The notes beneath the pieces are model-generated. The model searched no databases and was not told the DNA's origin. It saw only the letters and a program-made list of their open reading frames with translations. Made by a program: the position numbers and the translations under genes. A stretch of DNA of 50,517 nucleotides from positions 1-50,517 of the forward strand of contig NZ_PVXP01000021.1 of the NCBI RefSeq assembly GCF_002995845.1, written 5' to 3'. Each line of letters opens with the position of its first letter. The stretch's first letter is position 1. The stretch is from Clostridium luticellarii (GTDB lineage Bacteria; Bacillota; Clostridia; Clostridiales; Clostridiaceae). Positions 29,514-38,270 of the stretch are shown in pieces.

Positions 29514-30509
29514 ATGGCAGAAGTATTATCACAAAATGAGATAGATGACCTTTTAGCTGCCTTGTCTGCGGGAGAGCTTACTCCTGATGAGCTGCCTAAG
29601 GAGGAAGAAAAACAAAAAGTAAAGCCCTATGATTTTAGAAGCCCCCAGAAATTTTCTAAAGATCATATAAGGACTTTGGAACTTATTCATGACAATTATG
29701 CCAGGATAATTTCAAATTATTTGACTGCTCAGGTGAGAAGCACCGTGAAGGTGAAACTGGAGTCGGTTCAGCAGATAACCTATGAGGAATTTATCCATTC
29801 TGTGCCAAACCCTACTGTATTGACTATATTCAAGATGCCGCCTTTAAGCGGCTCAATATTGTTTGAAATAAATCCTCAATTTGTATTTGAAATTATAGAC
29901 CTGCTTTTAGGCGGAAGCGGAGTGGGAAAGTATAAGGCCAGAGAATTTACAGATATAGATAAAAATATTATAAAAGTGGTCAATTCAGGGCTCATATCGA
30001 ATTTGAAACTGGCCTGGGAAGATGTAATGCCTGTGGAAACAGAGGTAGAGGGAATTGAGACAAATCCGGCTCTAAACCAGACCCTTGCACCCAATGATCC
30101 TGTGGCACTTATAACTTTTTCCGTGGAAATGGGGAAGAAAAGCACTTTCATAAACATATGCATTCCATATCTGTCCATAGAAAAAGTGCTGGACAAGCTG
30201 GTAGTGCAGTACTGGTTCCAGGACAGCAATGAGGAAATAGTAAATGAATCCAAGGAAAAGCTGAGAAAGAGACTCAATGTAGTGGAAGTCCAGCTTTCTG
30301 CCATACTTGGAACTGCCAGTCTTACGGTGAAAGAATTTCTGAATCTGAATATAGGGGATGTAGTTGCTTTGGATGAAAGCACCAAAAGTCCCGTAAAGAT
30401 GACGGTAGAAAACAAGGTATATTGTTATGGAAAGCCTGGTGTAATGGGGAAAAGCATGGGCGTTGAGATACTAGATATTATAAGTAAGGATGTGGAAAAT
30501 TATGAGTAA
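29514..30509 (+). CDS. fliM: Flagellar motor switch protein FliM
   Basis: 331 residues. The N-terminal CheY-P binding peptide LSQNEIDDLLAAL (residues 4-16) is intact. A CheC-like middle domain (PYDFRSPQKFSKDHIRTLEL, later GGSGVGKYKAREFTDID) and a C-terminal SpoA/FliN domain (LGTASLTVKEFLNLNIGDVV) follow. FliM is part of the C-ring that sets the direction of rotation. ATG follows GAGGGGAGAG. Its last codons overlap the FliY start, the usual coupled arrangement in clostridia and bacilli. Confidence 0.95.
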   Translation: MAEVLSQNEIDDLLAALSAGELTPDELPKEEEKQKVKPYDFRSPQKFSKDHIRTLELIHDNYARIISNYLTAQVRSTVKVKLESVQQITYEEFIHSVPNPTVLTIFKMPPLSGSILFEINPQFVFEIIDLLLGGSGVGKYKAREFTDIDKNIIKVVNSGLISNLKLAWEDVMPVETEVEGIETNPALNQTLAPNDPVALITFSVEMGKKSTFINICIPYLSIEKVLDKLVVQYWFQDSNEEIVNESKEKLRKRLNVVEVQLSAILGTASLTVKEFLNLNIGDVVALDESTKSPVKMTVENKVYCYGKPGVMGKSMGVEILDIISKDVENYE

Positions 30510-31758
30510 CGGGAACGGGAATGGGTTTCTTTCGCAGGAAGAAATAGATGCACTTTTAAATGGTGGAGAAGATAAAAAAGAAAAAACGGATCCATCGTCA
30601 GAAATGAACTCCCAGGGTGCAGCTGAATTGTCAGATGTACAAAAAGATTTACTTGGGGAGATAGGAAATATATCCATGGGATCTGCGTCCACAGCACTTT
30701 CTACAATAATAAACCAGCAGGTGAATATAACTACTCCCGTAGTTACTGTAACTACGTTGAAAAAATTGAAGGATGAATTTGAAGTTCCCAATATTGCCCT
30801 GGAGGTTCAGTATACCAGAGGTATAGTGGGAGAAAATCTTCTTGTGATGAAGGTGATGGACGCAGCTGTTATAGCAGATCTTATGATGGGAGGAAGCGGC
30901 CAGCTGAAAGAAGAAAAATCCGAACTCAGTGAAATAGAAGTAAGTGCGGTGTCGGAAGCCATGAACCAGATGATAGGTTCTGCAGCTACATCCATGGCCA
31001 CCATGTTTATGAGGGAAGTAAATATATCCCCTCCCAAGTCAAAAATATGGACGGATCTTACAGAGCCTCTGTCCGAAGGAATAAGTGACGAGGAACCTGT
31101 GGTTAAAGTGTCATTTTCACTTAAAATAGGCAAACTGGTGGACAGTCATATAATGCAGCTCTTTCCTATGGAAACTGCAAAGAAGATAGTCTCCATAATG
31201 ATGGGTCAGGAAAATGCTGAGGAAGAGGCTGCCGCCGCTGAATCTTCATCTAAAAGCAGTGAGGAAAAAAAGGATGCTCCGGCTCCACAGTCAGAAACAC
31301 AATCTCCGGCTGCACAACCGGAAACACAACCTTCAGCTGCAGCTTCTGATGCGGCTTCACAGCAGAATAATTCCCGGGAAGGCAGTATAAATGAAAAACC
31401 TATAGAAACGAGTTCAGCAGGTGCGGTGAACAAAAAAGTACCGGTGAAAGAGGCGGCCTTTCAGCCCCTTGGCAAATCAAAGGCCACGGAGATCGTGCCT
31501 AAAAACATAGATCTGATATTGGATGTGCCCCTTGAAATATCAGTGGTGCTTGGAAGGACGAGAAAGAACATAAAGGATATACTGAACCTGGGAACAGGCT
31601 CCCTGGTGGAGCTGGATAAACTGGCGGAGGAACCTGTGGAGATACTGGTCAATGGAAAGAAGATAGCTTACGGTGAAGTTGTAGTAGTGGATGAAAATTT
31701 TGGAGTCAGGATAACGGGTATTGTGAGCAATGAGGAGAGGATCCAATCCTTGAGATAG
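30502..31758 (+). CDS. fliY: Flagellar motor switch phosphatase FliY (FliN-type)
   Basis: 418 residues from ATG at 30502, overlapping the fliM stop by 8 bp; AAGGATG lies at the right spacing. The N-terminus repeats a CheY-P binding peptide (LSQEEIDALLNGG). It is followed by a CheC-like phosphatase domain with two E-x3-N helices (LGEIGNISMGSASTAL and VSEAMNQMIGSAATS), a low-complexity Ala/Pro/Gln/Ser linker (about 235-310) and a C-terminal FliN/SpoA domain (LDVPLEISVVLGRTRKNIKD). It removes phosphate from CheY at the motor and forms the C-ring. No terminator follows; a hairpin repeat does. Confidence 0.94.
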   Translation: MSNGNGNGFLSQEEIDALLNGGEDKKEKTDPSSEMNSQGAAELSDVQKDLLGEIGNISMGSASTALSTIINQQVNITTPVVTVTTLKKLKDEFEVPNIALEVQYTRGIVGENLLVMKVMDAAVIADLMMGGSGQLKEEKSELSEIEVSAVSEAMNQMIGSAATSMATMFMREVNISPPKSKIWTDLTEPLSEGISDEEPVVKVSFSLKIGKLVDSHIMQLFPMETAKKIVSIMMGQENAEEEAAAAESSSKSSEEKKDAPAPQSETQSPAAQPETQPSAAASDAASQQNNSREGSINEKPIETSSAGAVNKKVPVKEAAFQPLGKSKATEIVPKNIDLILDVPLEISVVLGRTRKNIKDILNLGTGSLVELDKLAEEPVEILVNGKKIAYGEVVVVDENFGVRITGIVSNEERIQSLR

Positions 31759-31767
31759 ATTTTTTTA

Positions 31768-31852
31768 TAGTTGAGAGTTGAGAGTTGAGAGTTGATAGTT
31801 TTGGTTGCTTTTCGGGCTGGGCTGAAAAGCTTCATTTACTGTTAACTCTTAA
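31768..31852 (+). repeat. Hairpin repeat copy 3 (GCTTTTC core)
   Basis: Four near-perfect TTGAGAG heptads (31771-31800) are followed by an inner stem GCTTTTC/GAAAAGC (31807-31813 and 31824-31830) and a short right arm GTTAACTCTT. It directly follows fliY. Confidence 0.75.
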
Positions 31853-31970
31853 ATAATATACTTTTGATTTTGTTTTAATTGATAATATAATCAGATTTAT
31901 AATATGCGATAAAGTAGCTATTTTAAGGGACTTTGAGCCGAAAATAACTCTTTATCTTTTGCTTAAAGTA

Positions 31971-31997
31971 TAAACCTTAAATATGTATACCCGATAA
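31971..31997 (+). promoter_or_regulatory. SigD (sigma-28) promoter upstream of flgM
   Basis: TAAA (31971-31974), exactly 15 bp, then CCCGATAA (31990-31997). This differs at one position from the Bacillus SigD consensus TAAA-N15-GCCGATAA. Transcription would start close to 32004, upstream of flgM. Confidence 0.8.
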
Positions 31998-32050
31998 TAT
32001 TAATAACAGTAAGGAACATTTGGATATGTTGATTTAAGGAGTGTGTTTAT

Positions 32051-32326
32051 ATGAAGATTAATGGGATCATTTCGAACCAGGCATTTAATATTTACGGAAT
32101 AAACAAAAAGGAACATGGGACAATTAAAAACATGGATAAAAAGGATTCCATTGAAATTTCTTCTGCAGGAAAAAGCTTGAGCTCTTATTCTCCTGAGAAC
32201 AAATTCATAAATTCTGAGGAAAAAGTAGAAAGTATAAGAAAGGCTGTAGAAAACGGAACCTATAATGTAGATAAAAAATTGGTGGCATCCAGAATTTTAG
32301 ATGCCATGAAGGGAAAAATACTATAG
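32051..32326 (+). CDS. flgM: Anti-sigma-28 factor FlgM
   Basis: 91 residues. The C-terminal half (EEKVESIRKAVENGTYNVDKK, then VASRILDAM) is the FlgM sigma-28-binding region. The N-terminal half is short, polar and probably unfolded, as expected for an exported anti-sigma factor. FlgM holds SigD inactive until the hook is complete. The SigD promoter at 31971 gives negative feedback on late genes. ATG follows AAGGAG. Confidence 0.92.
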   Translation: MKINGIISNQAFNIYGINKKEHGTIKNMDKKDSIEISSAGKSLSSYSPENKFINSEEKVESIRKAVENGTYNVDKKLVASRILDAMKGKIL

Positions 32327-32360
32327 TTTTCCCCATAGTTCTATGGAGGTGAGATATGCA

Positions 32361-32768
32361 GTGTCACTGCAGTTGATGGATATAATGGAAAACGAGTATT
32401 CAGTTTTAAAGGAGCTTCTTAAGGCCCTGGAGGATCAAAACCAGTACCTTTTAAAAAGAAAAGTATTTAAACTGGACAAAATAGTGAAAGTACTGGAGGA
32501 AAAAAGCAGGACCGTGGCTTTCTGGGAAGTGGAAAGAAGAAAAATTACAGATAAAAGGCCCATGAGGGAAGTTGTAGCAGAATCCAAAGATGAAAATATG
32601 AAAAAAACCTATGAAAATATAGTGGAATTACTCGGGAAAGTGCAGCTGCAAAAGGATACAAATGAGGCCCTTATAAAGCAGTGGCTTGTATTTACCAACC
32701 AGATGCTGAGGGCACTCAATCCGACAAGAAGGACAGTTACCTACAATGCGTTGGGAAAGAGCAGATAG
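32361..32768 (+). CDS. flgN: Flagellar export chaperone FlgN
   Basis: 135 residues from GTG at 32361, spaced about 9 nt after GGAGGTGAG (32345-32353). An upstream in-frame ATG at 32343 overlaps that ribosome binding site and is rejected. The sequence is entirely helical with long amphipathic coils (LKALEDQNQYLLKRKVFKLD) and ends in a Thr/Arg-rich tail, as in FlgN. FlgN escorts hook-filament junction proteins FlgK and FlgL to the export gate; both genes follow. The family is divergent, so the call leans on size, helicity and position between flgM and flgK. Confidence 0.8.
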   Translation: MSLQLMDIMENEYSVLKELLKALEDQNQYLLKRKVFKLDKIVKVLEEKSRTVAFWEVERRKITDKRPMREVVAESKDENMKKTYENIVELLGKVQLQKDTNEALIKQWLVFTNQMLRALNPTRRTVTYNALGKSR

Positions 32769-32776
32769 TTAAAATC

Positions 32777-32884
32777 AATAGTTGAGAGTTTAGAATTGAA
32801 AGTTGAGAGTTAATGAAGAAATTTTTTAACTGTATTAAAAATTTCCGCCATTACTATATACTGTACACTCTCAACTCTCAACTG
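32777..32884 (+). repeat. Hairpin repeat copy 4 (GAAATTTTTTAA core)
   Basis: Reference copy of the family. The left arm has degenerate 7-bp units (AGTTGAGAGTTTAGAATTG, then AAAGTTGAGAGTT). The inner stem is GAAATTTTTTAA (32817-32828) / TTAAAAATTTC (32835-32845). The right arm CACTCTCAACTCTCAACTG (32866-32884) is complementary to the left. The right arm abuts the flgK ribosome binding site. Confidence 0.85.
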
Positions 32885-32903
32885 AAAAAAAGGAGTTGAT
32901 TAA

Positions 32904-34781
32904 ATGCCGGGACTATTTTCAATATTCAATACAGCAAAGAGCGGGCTTTTTTCACAGCAGACGGCGATAAATGTAACATCACACAATATAGCAAATGCAA
33001 GTACGGACGGGTATTCCAGGCAAAGGGCTGATCTTGTCACCACCTCGCCCTACACCATGCCAAGCATGGACAATTCAGCCGGTGCAGGACAGCTGGGAAC
33101 AGGAGTGACCGTAGCTTCCATAGATAGAATAAGGGATATTTTTCTGGATTACCAGGTAAGGGTGCAGATGGGAGTAAGCGGCCAGTATACAGCTAAGGAC
33201 AAATATCTGACTCAGGTGGAAAATGCCCTGAACGAGCCCACGGATACCGGAATTTCCTCCCTTGTACAGCAGTTTTTCAGTTCATGGCAGGATCTGTCGA
33301 GTTCCACGGAAAATGCAAGTACCGTTGCACAGCAGGCTTATCAGCTGACTAACAGTATAAACAGTACTTATTCACAGCTTACAAGCATCAAGAACAATAC
33401 AAACACCGAGATAAAAGACCTGGTGGTGGACATAAACGGCATGCTGTCCCAGATATCAAAATTGAACCAGCAGATAAAGGATGTCAAGATATCCGGACAG
33501 AACCCCAACGATCTCATGGACAGCAGGGATCTGCTCCTGGATCAGCTGAGCAGTGAGTTTGGTATAACCATAAACCAGAGATCTCTGGACGGCATTGATG
33601 TCACCACGTCAAATGACGGCGCCATTAAGGAAGATAACGGTACAGCACCGCTTGGAACTGACGGCAGCCCGCTCAATATAGTCCAGTCCGATAATCCGGA
33701 CAGTTATGACGTTGCCGGTTTTTCTTATATAACCAGCATAACCCCTGCAGAAGGCAATACAACCGGAGACGGTGATTATACCGTTGTTTATTACAGGAAA
33801 GGGGATACCCTTACAGATGACAATAAAGTCACCCTTACGGTTACTATGACAGCAGATGAGGCGAAGCAGCTGGATGAGAGCAGAGTGCTCTGGGCTGATA
33901 AAGATGGGATGGCTTATAGCGTTAAAAATGATGGCAGCGGTGAAATTACCAATAGTGATGGAACGGGAGATTTAACAGATGGATCAACTGTTAATTTCGC
34001 TCAACTGGCACTTTTCAAGCCGCCTACGGGTGAGCTGAAGGGCTATATGGCTGTACAGCAGAATGTGGATGATTACCAGGATACACTGAATAAATTTGCA
34101 AAGGCACTGGCCCTTTCCGTAAATGCCATAATAAGTCAGAGCAGCAGCTGGGTTGCAGACGGAGACAATGCTGATTCCCATGAAGGAGGCATAAACAATT
34201 TCTTTGTAAATGCAGATCCCGGGACTTCAGGTTCCTATACTGCAGAAGACGAAAACAGCATAAATGCGGAGAACATAACGGTAAATGTGGCAATATTGAA
34301 TGATCCTTCAAAAATAAAAACTGCCACCAAATACGATTCAAAGGGAAATTCCCTCAATGACAGCACCGATGGAAACAGGGCCGCAGCAATAGCACAGCTG
34401 GCAAACAGTCTTATGAATATACAAAGTGTGACTTCAACTTCAACTAGAGATGAATTGGTTGAAGACATATTTTCCACAAATGACAAGTTGAACAATGTGT
34501 ATTCTGTGGGAAGCGTGACGGGAGGTTCCACTATTGACAACTACTTTGATGATCTGGTGAACAAGGTTGGAATGCATGAGCAGGAGGCAAAAAATCAGGT
34601 GAGCAATGAAGCCACCCAGCTTGCCAACTATACTCAGTCAAGGGAATCTGTATCAGGGGTTTCCATGGATGAGGAGATGACAAATCTCATACAATTCCAG
34701 CACTGCTACCAGGCAAATGCAAAGATGATATCGACAATTGATGAACTTCTGGATGTAGTGGTGAATGGACTTAAAAAATAA
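32904..34781 (+). CDS. flgK: Flagellar hook-associated protein 1 FlgK
   Basis: 625 residues. The N-terminal flagellar rod/hook motif is classic (PGLFSIFNTAKSGLFSQQTA, NVTSHNIANASTDGYSRQRA), and the C-terminus ends in the matching coil (SGVSMDEEMTNLIQFQHCYQ, then ANAKMISTIDELLDVVVN). A variable surface domain lies between about 200 and 480. FlgK joins the hook to the filament after export by FlgN. No signal peptide is present, as expected for type III export. ATG follows AAAAGGAG. Confidence 0.95.
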   Translation: MPGLFSIFNTAKSGLFSQQTAINVTSHNIANASTDGYSRQRADLVTTSPYTMPSMDNSAGAGQLGTGVTVASIDRIRDIFLDYQVRVQMGVSGQYTAKDKYLTQVENALNEPTDTGISSLVQQFFSSWQDLSSSTENASTVAQQAYQLTNSINSTYSQLTSIKNNTNTEIKDLVVDINGMLSQISKLNQQIKDVKISGQNPNDLMDSRDLLLDQLSSEFGITINQRSLDGIDVTTSNDGAIKEDNGTAPLGTDGSPLNIVQSDNPDSYDVAGFSYITSITPAEGNTTGDGDYTVVYYRKGDTLTDDNKVTLTVTMTADEAKQLDESRVLWADKDGMAYSVKNDGSGEITNSDGTGDLTDGSTVNFAQLALFKPPTGELKGYMAVQQNVDDYQDTLNKFAKALALSVNAIISQSSSWVADGDNADSHEGGINNFFVNADPGTSGSYTAEDENSINAENITVNVAILNDPSKIKTATKYDSKGNSLNDSTDGNRAAAIAQLANSLMNIQSVTSTSTRDELVEDIFSTNDKLNNVYSVGSVTGGSTIDNYFDDLVNKVGMHEQEAKNQVSNEATQLANYTQSRESVSGVSMDEEMTNLIQFQHCYQANAKMISTIDELLDVVVNGLKK

Positions 34782-34785
34782 ATTC

Positions 34786-34910
34786 AATAGTTGAGAGTGA
34801 AGAGTTGAGAGTGGATAGTTGATGAAGAAATTTTTTAATAAAATTAAAAAATTTTCACCACCACTATTAACTATACACTATATACTTTGCACTATGTACT
34901 TTACACTTAA
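34786..34910 (+). repeat. Hairpin repeat copy 5 (GAAATTTTTTAA core)
   Basis: The left arm is AGTTGAGAGTGAAGAGTTG with GAGAGTGGATAGTTG. The inner stem is GAAATTTTTTAA (34827-34838) / TTAAAAAATTTTC. The right arm is a run of ACTAT/ACACT/ACTTT units ending TACACTTAATAAAAGG at the flgL ribosome binding site. Confidence 0.8.
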
Positions 34911-34928
34911 TAAAAGGTGGTGTTATTT

Positions 34929-36515
34929 TTGAGAGTAACAAATAAATTATTGTCAAATAATTTTCTGACGGATATGCAGAGAAATCTTGCAAATTTGAGT
35001 AAAATTCAGACTCAGATGTCTTCCATGAAGAATTTTTCAAAGCCTTCGGATGATCCAATAAATGTGCAGAGGGCAATGCAGCTTCAGACTTCTATAGATT
35101 ACAATGCCCAGTATGCCGTGAATATAAAAGCCGCCCAGGGATGGATGCAGACTACGGACACAGCTCTTGTCCAGCTCAACACGGTGCTTACAAATATAAG
35201 AAACAATCTGGAAAAGGGAGGCAATGCAGCTTATACCCAGGATGAAAGGGATAAGGTTAATGATGAAGTAAATCAGCAGGTATCACAGATTGCACAGCTT
35301 TTAAACACTAATTTCAAGGGAGAGTATGTATTCGGAGGTACTGCAGGTCTTTCAAAACCCGTAAGCACTTCAACTTATGATATAACCCGGAGTACAGATA
35401 CCTATAAGGGCTGTGTCAGAATAGATTATTCAGATAAAGATGGGAATACGGTAGATTATCTCCCTGATGTGATTTCAGATGGATTTGATATAAATAATTG
35501 GACATCACAATCTGTTTCTGCTCTAAAAACCAAGGGCACAGTAAGCTTTACTATTGAAGGGACAACATATAATTTGGATTTGTCTGGTTTGCCTGATACA
35601 CCAAAAGCAAATGATGTAATCGACAAATTAAATAGTGATGCAACTCTTAAAGGTAAAATTAACATAGTTAAGGTTGATGATAATACTGTAAAATTCACAG
35701 CAGTGAATAATAGTGATGTTGTAGAAACTAATTTAACAGAAGGCAAAACTGTGACTTTTAATGGTGAATCTTTTACTATAGATCCTATGGATTCAAGCGT
35801 GGATGATGTGGTGAAGGATTTGAATACTCAGATACAGAGTTCCACTTCAACATTGAGAGACAAAATAAATGTAGTCAAGACCAATGATGGAAATATAAAA
35901 TTTCTGGCTGTAGACAGCAATGATGACATAAATCTATCTACTGATATAACCGATATGAATATACCTACTGGAGGACAGCAGCTTTCCAGCATGGATCTGG
36001 AAAACATAGGAGCTTCCAAGAATATAGAGGTATCCCAGGGAGTTGTGCTGGATTACAACACCACGGCGGTGGATGTGATGAAATACGGTTCGGGGGAAAA
36101 TGATGATATAAGACTTTTGATGGACAGGATAGAACATCATATGGCGGGACAGGTTGAGAAAACAGATGCCAGCGGAAATGTCCTGAAGGATTCAGATGGA
36201 AATATAATTTATGAGGATAATCAGACAGAAGCTAAAGAAAAGCTTACGAATCAGGATCTTATAGATATAGATGCAGCTTCGAAGCAGGTGCTCAAGGTGG
36301 ATTCCCAGATAGGTGCCAAGGAAAAGAGAATGGATGGATTGTCGGATCAAAACTCTTCTGCTAAAGTGGATATGACTGACATACTTTCAAAAACAGAGGA
36401 TATAGACATATCGGAAAAAACCATAGAATATTCTACCATGATAACAATCTATCAGGCATGTCTCCAGACCGGAGCCAGTATAATGCAGCCTACGCTTATG
36501 GATTATATCAGTTAA
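34929..36515 (+). CDS. flgL: Flagellar hook-associated protein 3 FlgL (expanded)
   Basis: 528 residues from TTG at 34929, behind AAAGGTGGTG. The N-terminus (RVTNKLLSNNFLTDMQRNLA, then KPSDDPINVQRAM) and the C-terminus (SEKTIEYSTMITIYQACLQT, then GASIMQPTLMDYI) are flagellin-like coils. FlgL is usually about 300 residues; the excess lies in about 190-345. That part holds two similar modules (FTIEGTTYNLDLSG ... KINIVKVDDNTVKF and VTFNGESFTIDP ... KINVVKTDGN-like) of the flagellin-IN type that would project from the junction. It is exported with FlgN and caps the FlgK ring before the filament. Confidence 0.92.
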   Translation: MRVTNKLLSNNFLTDMQRNLANLSKIQTQMSSMKNFSKPSDDPINVQRAMQLQTSIDYNAQYAVNIKAAQGWMQTTDTALVQLNTVLTNIRNNLEKGGNAAYTQDERDKVNDEVNQQVSQIAQLLNTNFKGEYVFGGTAGLSKPVSTSTYDITRSTDTYKGCVRIDYSDKDGNTVDYLPDVISDGFDINNWTSQSVSALKTKGTVSFTIEGTTYNLDLSGLPDTPKANDVIDKLNSDATLKGKINIVKVDDNTVKFTAVNNSDVVETNLTEGKTVTFNGESFTIDPMDSSVDDVVKDLNTQIQSSTSTLRDKINVVKTNDGNIKFLAVDSNDDINLSTDITDMNIPTGGQQLSSMDLENIGASKNIEVSQGVVLDYNTTAVDVMKYGSGENDDIRLLMDRIEHHMAGQVEKTDASGNVLKDSDGNIIYEDNQTEAKEKLTNQDLIDIDAASKQVLKVDSQIGAKEKRMDGLSDQNSSAKVDMTDILSKTEDIDISEKTIEYSTMITIYQACLQTGASIMQPTLMDYIS

Positions 36516-36614
36516 AAGTTAATAGTTAATAGTTAAAAGTTCAGGAAGAAATTTTTTAATAAAATTAAAAAATTTCCACCATTACTATATACTGTACACT
36601 ATACACTCTTAACT
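36511..36614 (+). repeat. Hairpin repeat copy 6 (GAAATTTTTTAA core)
   Basis: The left arm has AGTTAAA/AGTTAAT heptads (36511-36541). The inner stem is GAAATTTTTTAAT (36547-36559) / TTAAAAAATTTC (36565-36576). The right arm ACTATATACTGTACACTATA with CACTCTTAACT follows. The left arm overlaps the last codons of flgL. Confidence 0.8.
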
Positions 36615-36631
36615 AAATAAAGGATGATAAT

Positions 36632-37063
36632 ATGGAATTAAAGACAAAGTATCACGGTGTAAGACATTATGATGAAAAAGACATAATAACCTTTAAAAAG
36701 GGTATTCCAGGGCTGGAGAATTTAAAGAAATACATCATATTTCCTGCAGAAGAAAATGAGATGTTTTATATACTCCAGTCCATAGAGGATTTAGCCATAG
36801 GACTTATTCTCGTTTCACCGTTTAATGTATTGAGGGATTATGAATTCAAATTGGATGAGAACAAGGGGAAAGACCTGGGCATAAGCAGTCATGAGGATAT
36901 ATTAATCATGAATACAGTGACTCTCAGTTCAAAAATAGAAAGTATAACCGCAAATCTGAAAGCCCCGCTGGTTATAAATATAAATAAAAAAATTGGGGAA
37001 CAAATAATACTGGATAACTCGGATTATCCCATAAAATACCCACTTTTTGAGGAGGGAGCTTGA
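36632..37063 (+). CDS. fliW: Flagellar assembly factor FliW
   Basis: 143 residues, beta-barrel FliW family (KKGIPGLENLKKYIIFP, ILVSPFNVLRDYEF, NLKAPLVININKKIGEQIIL). FliW binds both flagellin and CsrA. When flagellin accumulates in the cell, FliW is held by it and CsrA is free to block flagellin translation. The csrA gene starts at the very next base after its stop. Start ATG is behind AAAGGATG, right after hairpin repeat copy 6. Confidence 0.95.
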   Translation: MELKTKYHGVRHYDEKDIITFKKGIPGLENLKKYIIFPAEENEMFYILQSIEDLAIGLILVSPFNVLRDYEFKLDENKGKDLGISSHEDILIMNTVTLSSKIESITANLKAPLVININKKIGEQIILDNSDYPIKYPLFEEGA

Positions 37064-37279
37064 TTGCTGGTTATAAGCAGAAAAAAAGGAGAATCCTTTT
37101 TAATTGGTGACGATATAGAAGTAACTGTTTCAAGGATTGAAGACGGTACGGTGAAACTTTCCATAGCCGCTCCGAAAAATATTACTATACTTAGAAAAGA
37201 ACTTTATGATGAAGTGAAGAAGGAAAATAAAAATGCAGCAGCTTCAGATATGAATCTGCTTAAAAAATTAAAAAAATAA
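37064..37279 (+). CDS. csrA: Translational regulator CsrA
   Basis: 71 residues from a TTG start immediately after the fliW stop, with GGAGGGA inside fliW. The sequence fits Csr[41 protein letters not shown] (the Arg that contacts GGA RNA is in ILRKEL). As a dimer it binds GGA motifs in loops and masks ribosome binding sites. In Bacillus it represses flagellin translation and FliW relieves this. A matching CsrA hairpin occurs at 42014-42029 upstream of this flagellin. The Lys-rich tail is slightly extended. Confidence 0.96.
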   Translation: MLVISRKKGESFLIGDDIEVTVSRIEDGTVKLSIAAPKNITILRKELYDEVKKENKNAAASDMNLLKKLKK

Positions 37280-37313
37280 ATTCAGGTGCAAAATAAATAA
37301 AGAGGTGTTTAGC

Positions 37314-37706
37314 ATGGAAGTTACAGGTATGGGTCAAGGAGGACAGATGCCTTTGGAATTAAGCACAGGTACATCAGGGACGACTGCCGGAGTTTCCGGA
37401 AATAAAGCCGGTATAGAAACTGAGGGCCCGGAGTTTTTGAAGGGCCAGGCAGCAGTACAGAAGACCGGTCAGAAAAATGTAACTGTAAAAAGTGCAAAAG
37501 ATGCGGCAGATGAGGCGAATAAATTAATGGCTGAATCCCGGACTCATCTAAAGTTTGAAATCTACGGTAAATTCAATGATATCGTAGTTCAGGTGCTTGA
37601 CGATAATACAAACGAGGTAATAAAAGAAGTGCCTCCAAAGAAGATAATAGACATGGTGGAGAAATTTTGTGAGCTGTCGGGATTTTTTATGGATGAAAAA
37701 GCTTAG
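37314..37706 (+). CDS. flaG: FlaG family flagellar protein
   Basis: 130 residues from ATG at 37314; an in-frame GTG at 37305 is part of the AGAGGTG ribosome binding site. The N-terminal 60 residues are low-complexity (Gly/Thr/Gln). The C-terminal FlaG domain reads HLKFEIYGKFNDIVVQVLDD followed by EVIKEVPPKKIIDMVEKF. FlaG proteins affect filament length and are typically encoded beside fliD/fliS. Their biochemical role is not settled. Confidence 0.88.
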   Translation: MEVTGMGQGGQMPLELSTGTSGTTAGVSGNKAGIETEGPEFLKGQAAVQKTGQKNVTVKSAKDAADEANKLMAESRTHLKFEIYGKFNDIVVQVLDDNTNEVIKEVPPKKIIDMVEKFCELSGFFMDEKA

Positions 37707-37707
37707 T

Positions 37708-37815
37708 TCAATGCACAAATCGCAATGCACGATTCATAATTAATGAAGAAATTTTTTAATTATATTAAAAAATTTCATACAAAATTGTGAACTGTGAATT
37801 ATAAATTGTGAATTG
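37708..37815 (+). repeat. Hairpin repeat copy 7 (GAAATTTTTTAA core, GTGAATT arms)
   Basis: The inner stem is GAAATTTTTTAAT (37747-37759) / TTAAAAAATTTC. The arms use a different heptad: left CAATGCACAAATCGCAATGC, right TGTGAACTGTGAATTATAAA and TTGTGAATTG, which pair with each other over most of their length. This shows arm units can be replaced while complementarity is kept. Confidence 0.8.
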
Positions 37816-37832
37816 AAAAAGGGGGTGTTGTT

Positions 37833-38135
37833 ATGGAATTCAAGTTAAACAAGATAGACCCTGAAGTGAGGCGCAGAGTAAAGGAAACTACCAGTGCCGA
37901 TAAAGTCCATAATAAGAGAAAGATATTTATAGACAGCAATAACAAGGACAAGGGAAAAAAAGAGCAGGGAAATTTTGAAAGAGAGCTCAGCAAATATAAA
38001 GAGGGAAAAAGCAGAAAGAAAATAGTAGTACAGGCTACCAGGGTGAAAGAAGTAAAAGTCGATGCCTTTAGAGAGGAAAAAAATTCAACTTCAAAAGTGG
38101 ACAACATGGGAAGTATTATAGATGTTAAAAAATGA
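37833..38135 (+). CDS. Small basic protein of the flagellar cluster, function unknown
   Basis: 100 residues, not recognised. It is very rich in Lys/Arg/Glu (for example KGKKEQGNFERELSKYKEGK), with no Cys and few hydrophobic residues, and looks largely helical or disordered. Start ATG follows GGGGGTGTTGTT. It is framed by hairpin repeats and sits between flaG and fliS. Conserved position beside filament export genes would suggest a flagellar accessory role, but no motif supports a specific one. Codon use resembles its neighbours and the frame is undisturbed, so it is probably a real gene. Confidence 0.65.
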   Translation: MEFKLNKIDPEVRRRVKETTSADKVHNKRKIFIDSNNKDKGKKEQGNFERELSKYKEGKSRKKIVVQATRVKEVKVDAFREEKNSTSKVDNMGSIIDVKK

Positions 38136-38252
38136 ATAGTTTTAAGAGTTAATAGTTAAGAGTTAATAGTGAATAGTCAATGAAGAAATTTTTTAACGGA
38201 GTTAAAAAATTTCCATTTATACTATATACTTTTCACTCTGCACTATTAATTA
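38136..38252 (+). repeat. Hairpin repeat copy 8 (GAAATTTTTTAA core)
   Basis: The left arm has AGTTAAG/AGTTAAT/AGTGAAT heptads (38138-38178). The inner stem is GAAATTTTTTAAC (38185-38197) / GTTAAAAAATTTC (38201-38213), 13 bp. The right arm ACTATATACTTTTCACTCTG with CACTATTAATT follows, then the fliS ribosome binding site. Confidence 0.85.
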
Positions 38253-38270
38253 AAGAAGGAGGGAATTAGC

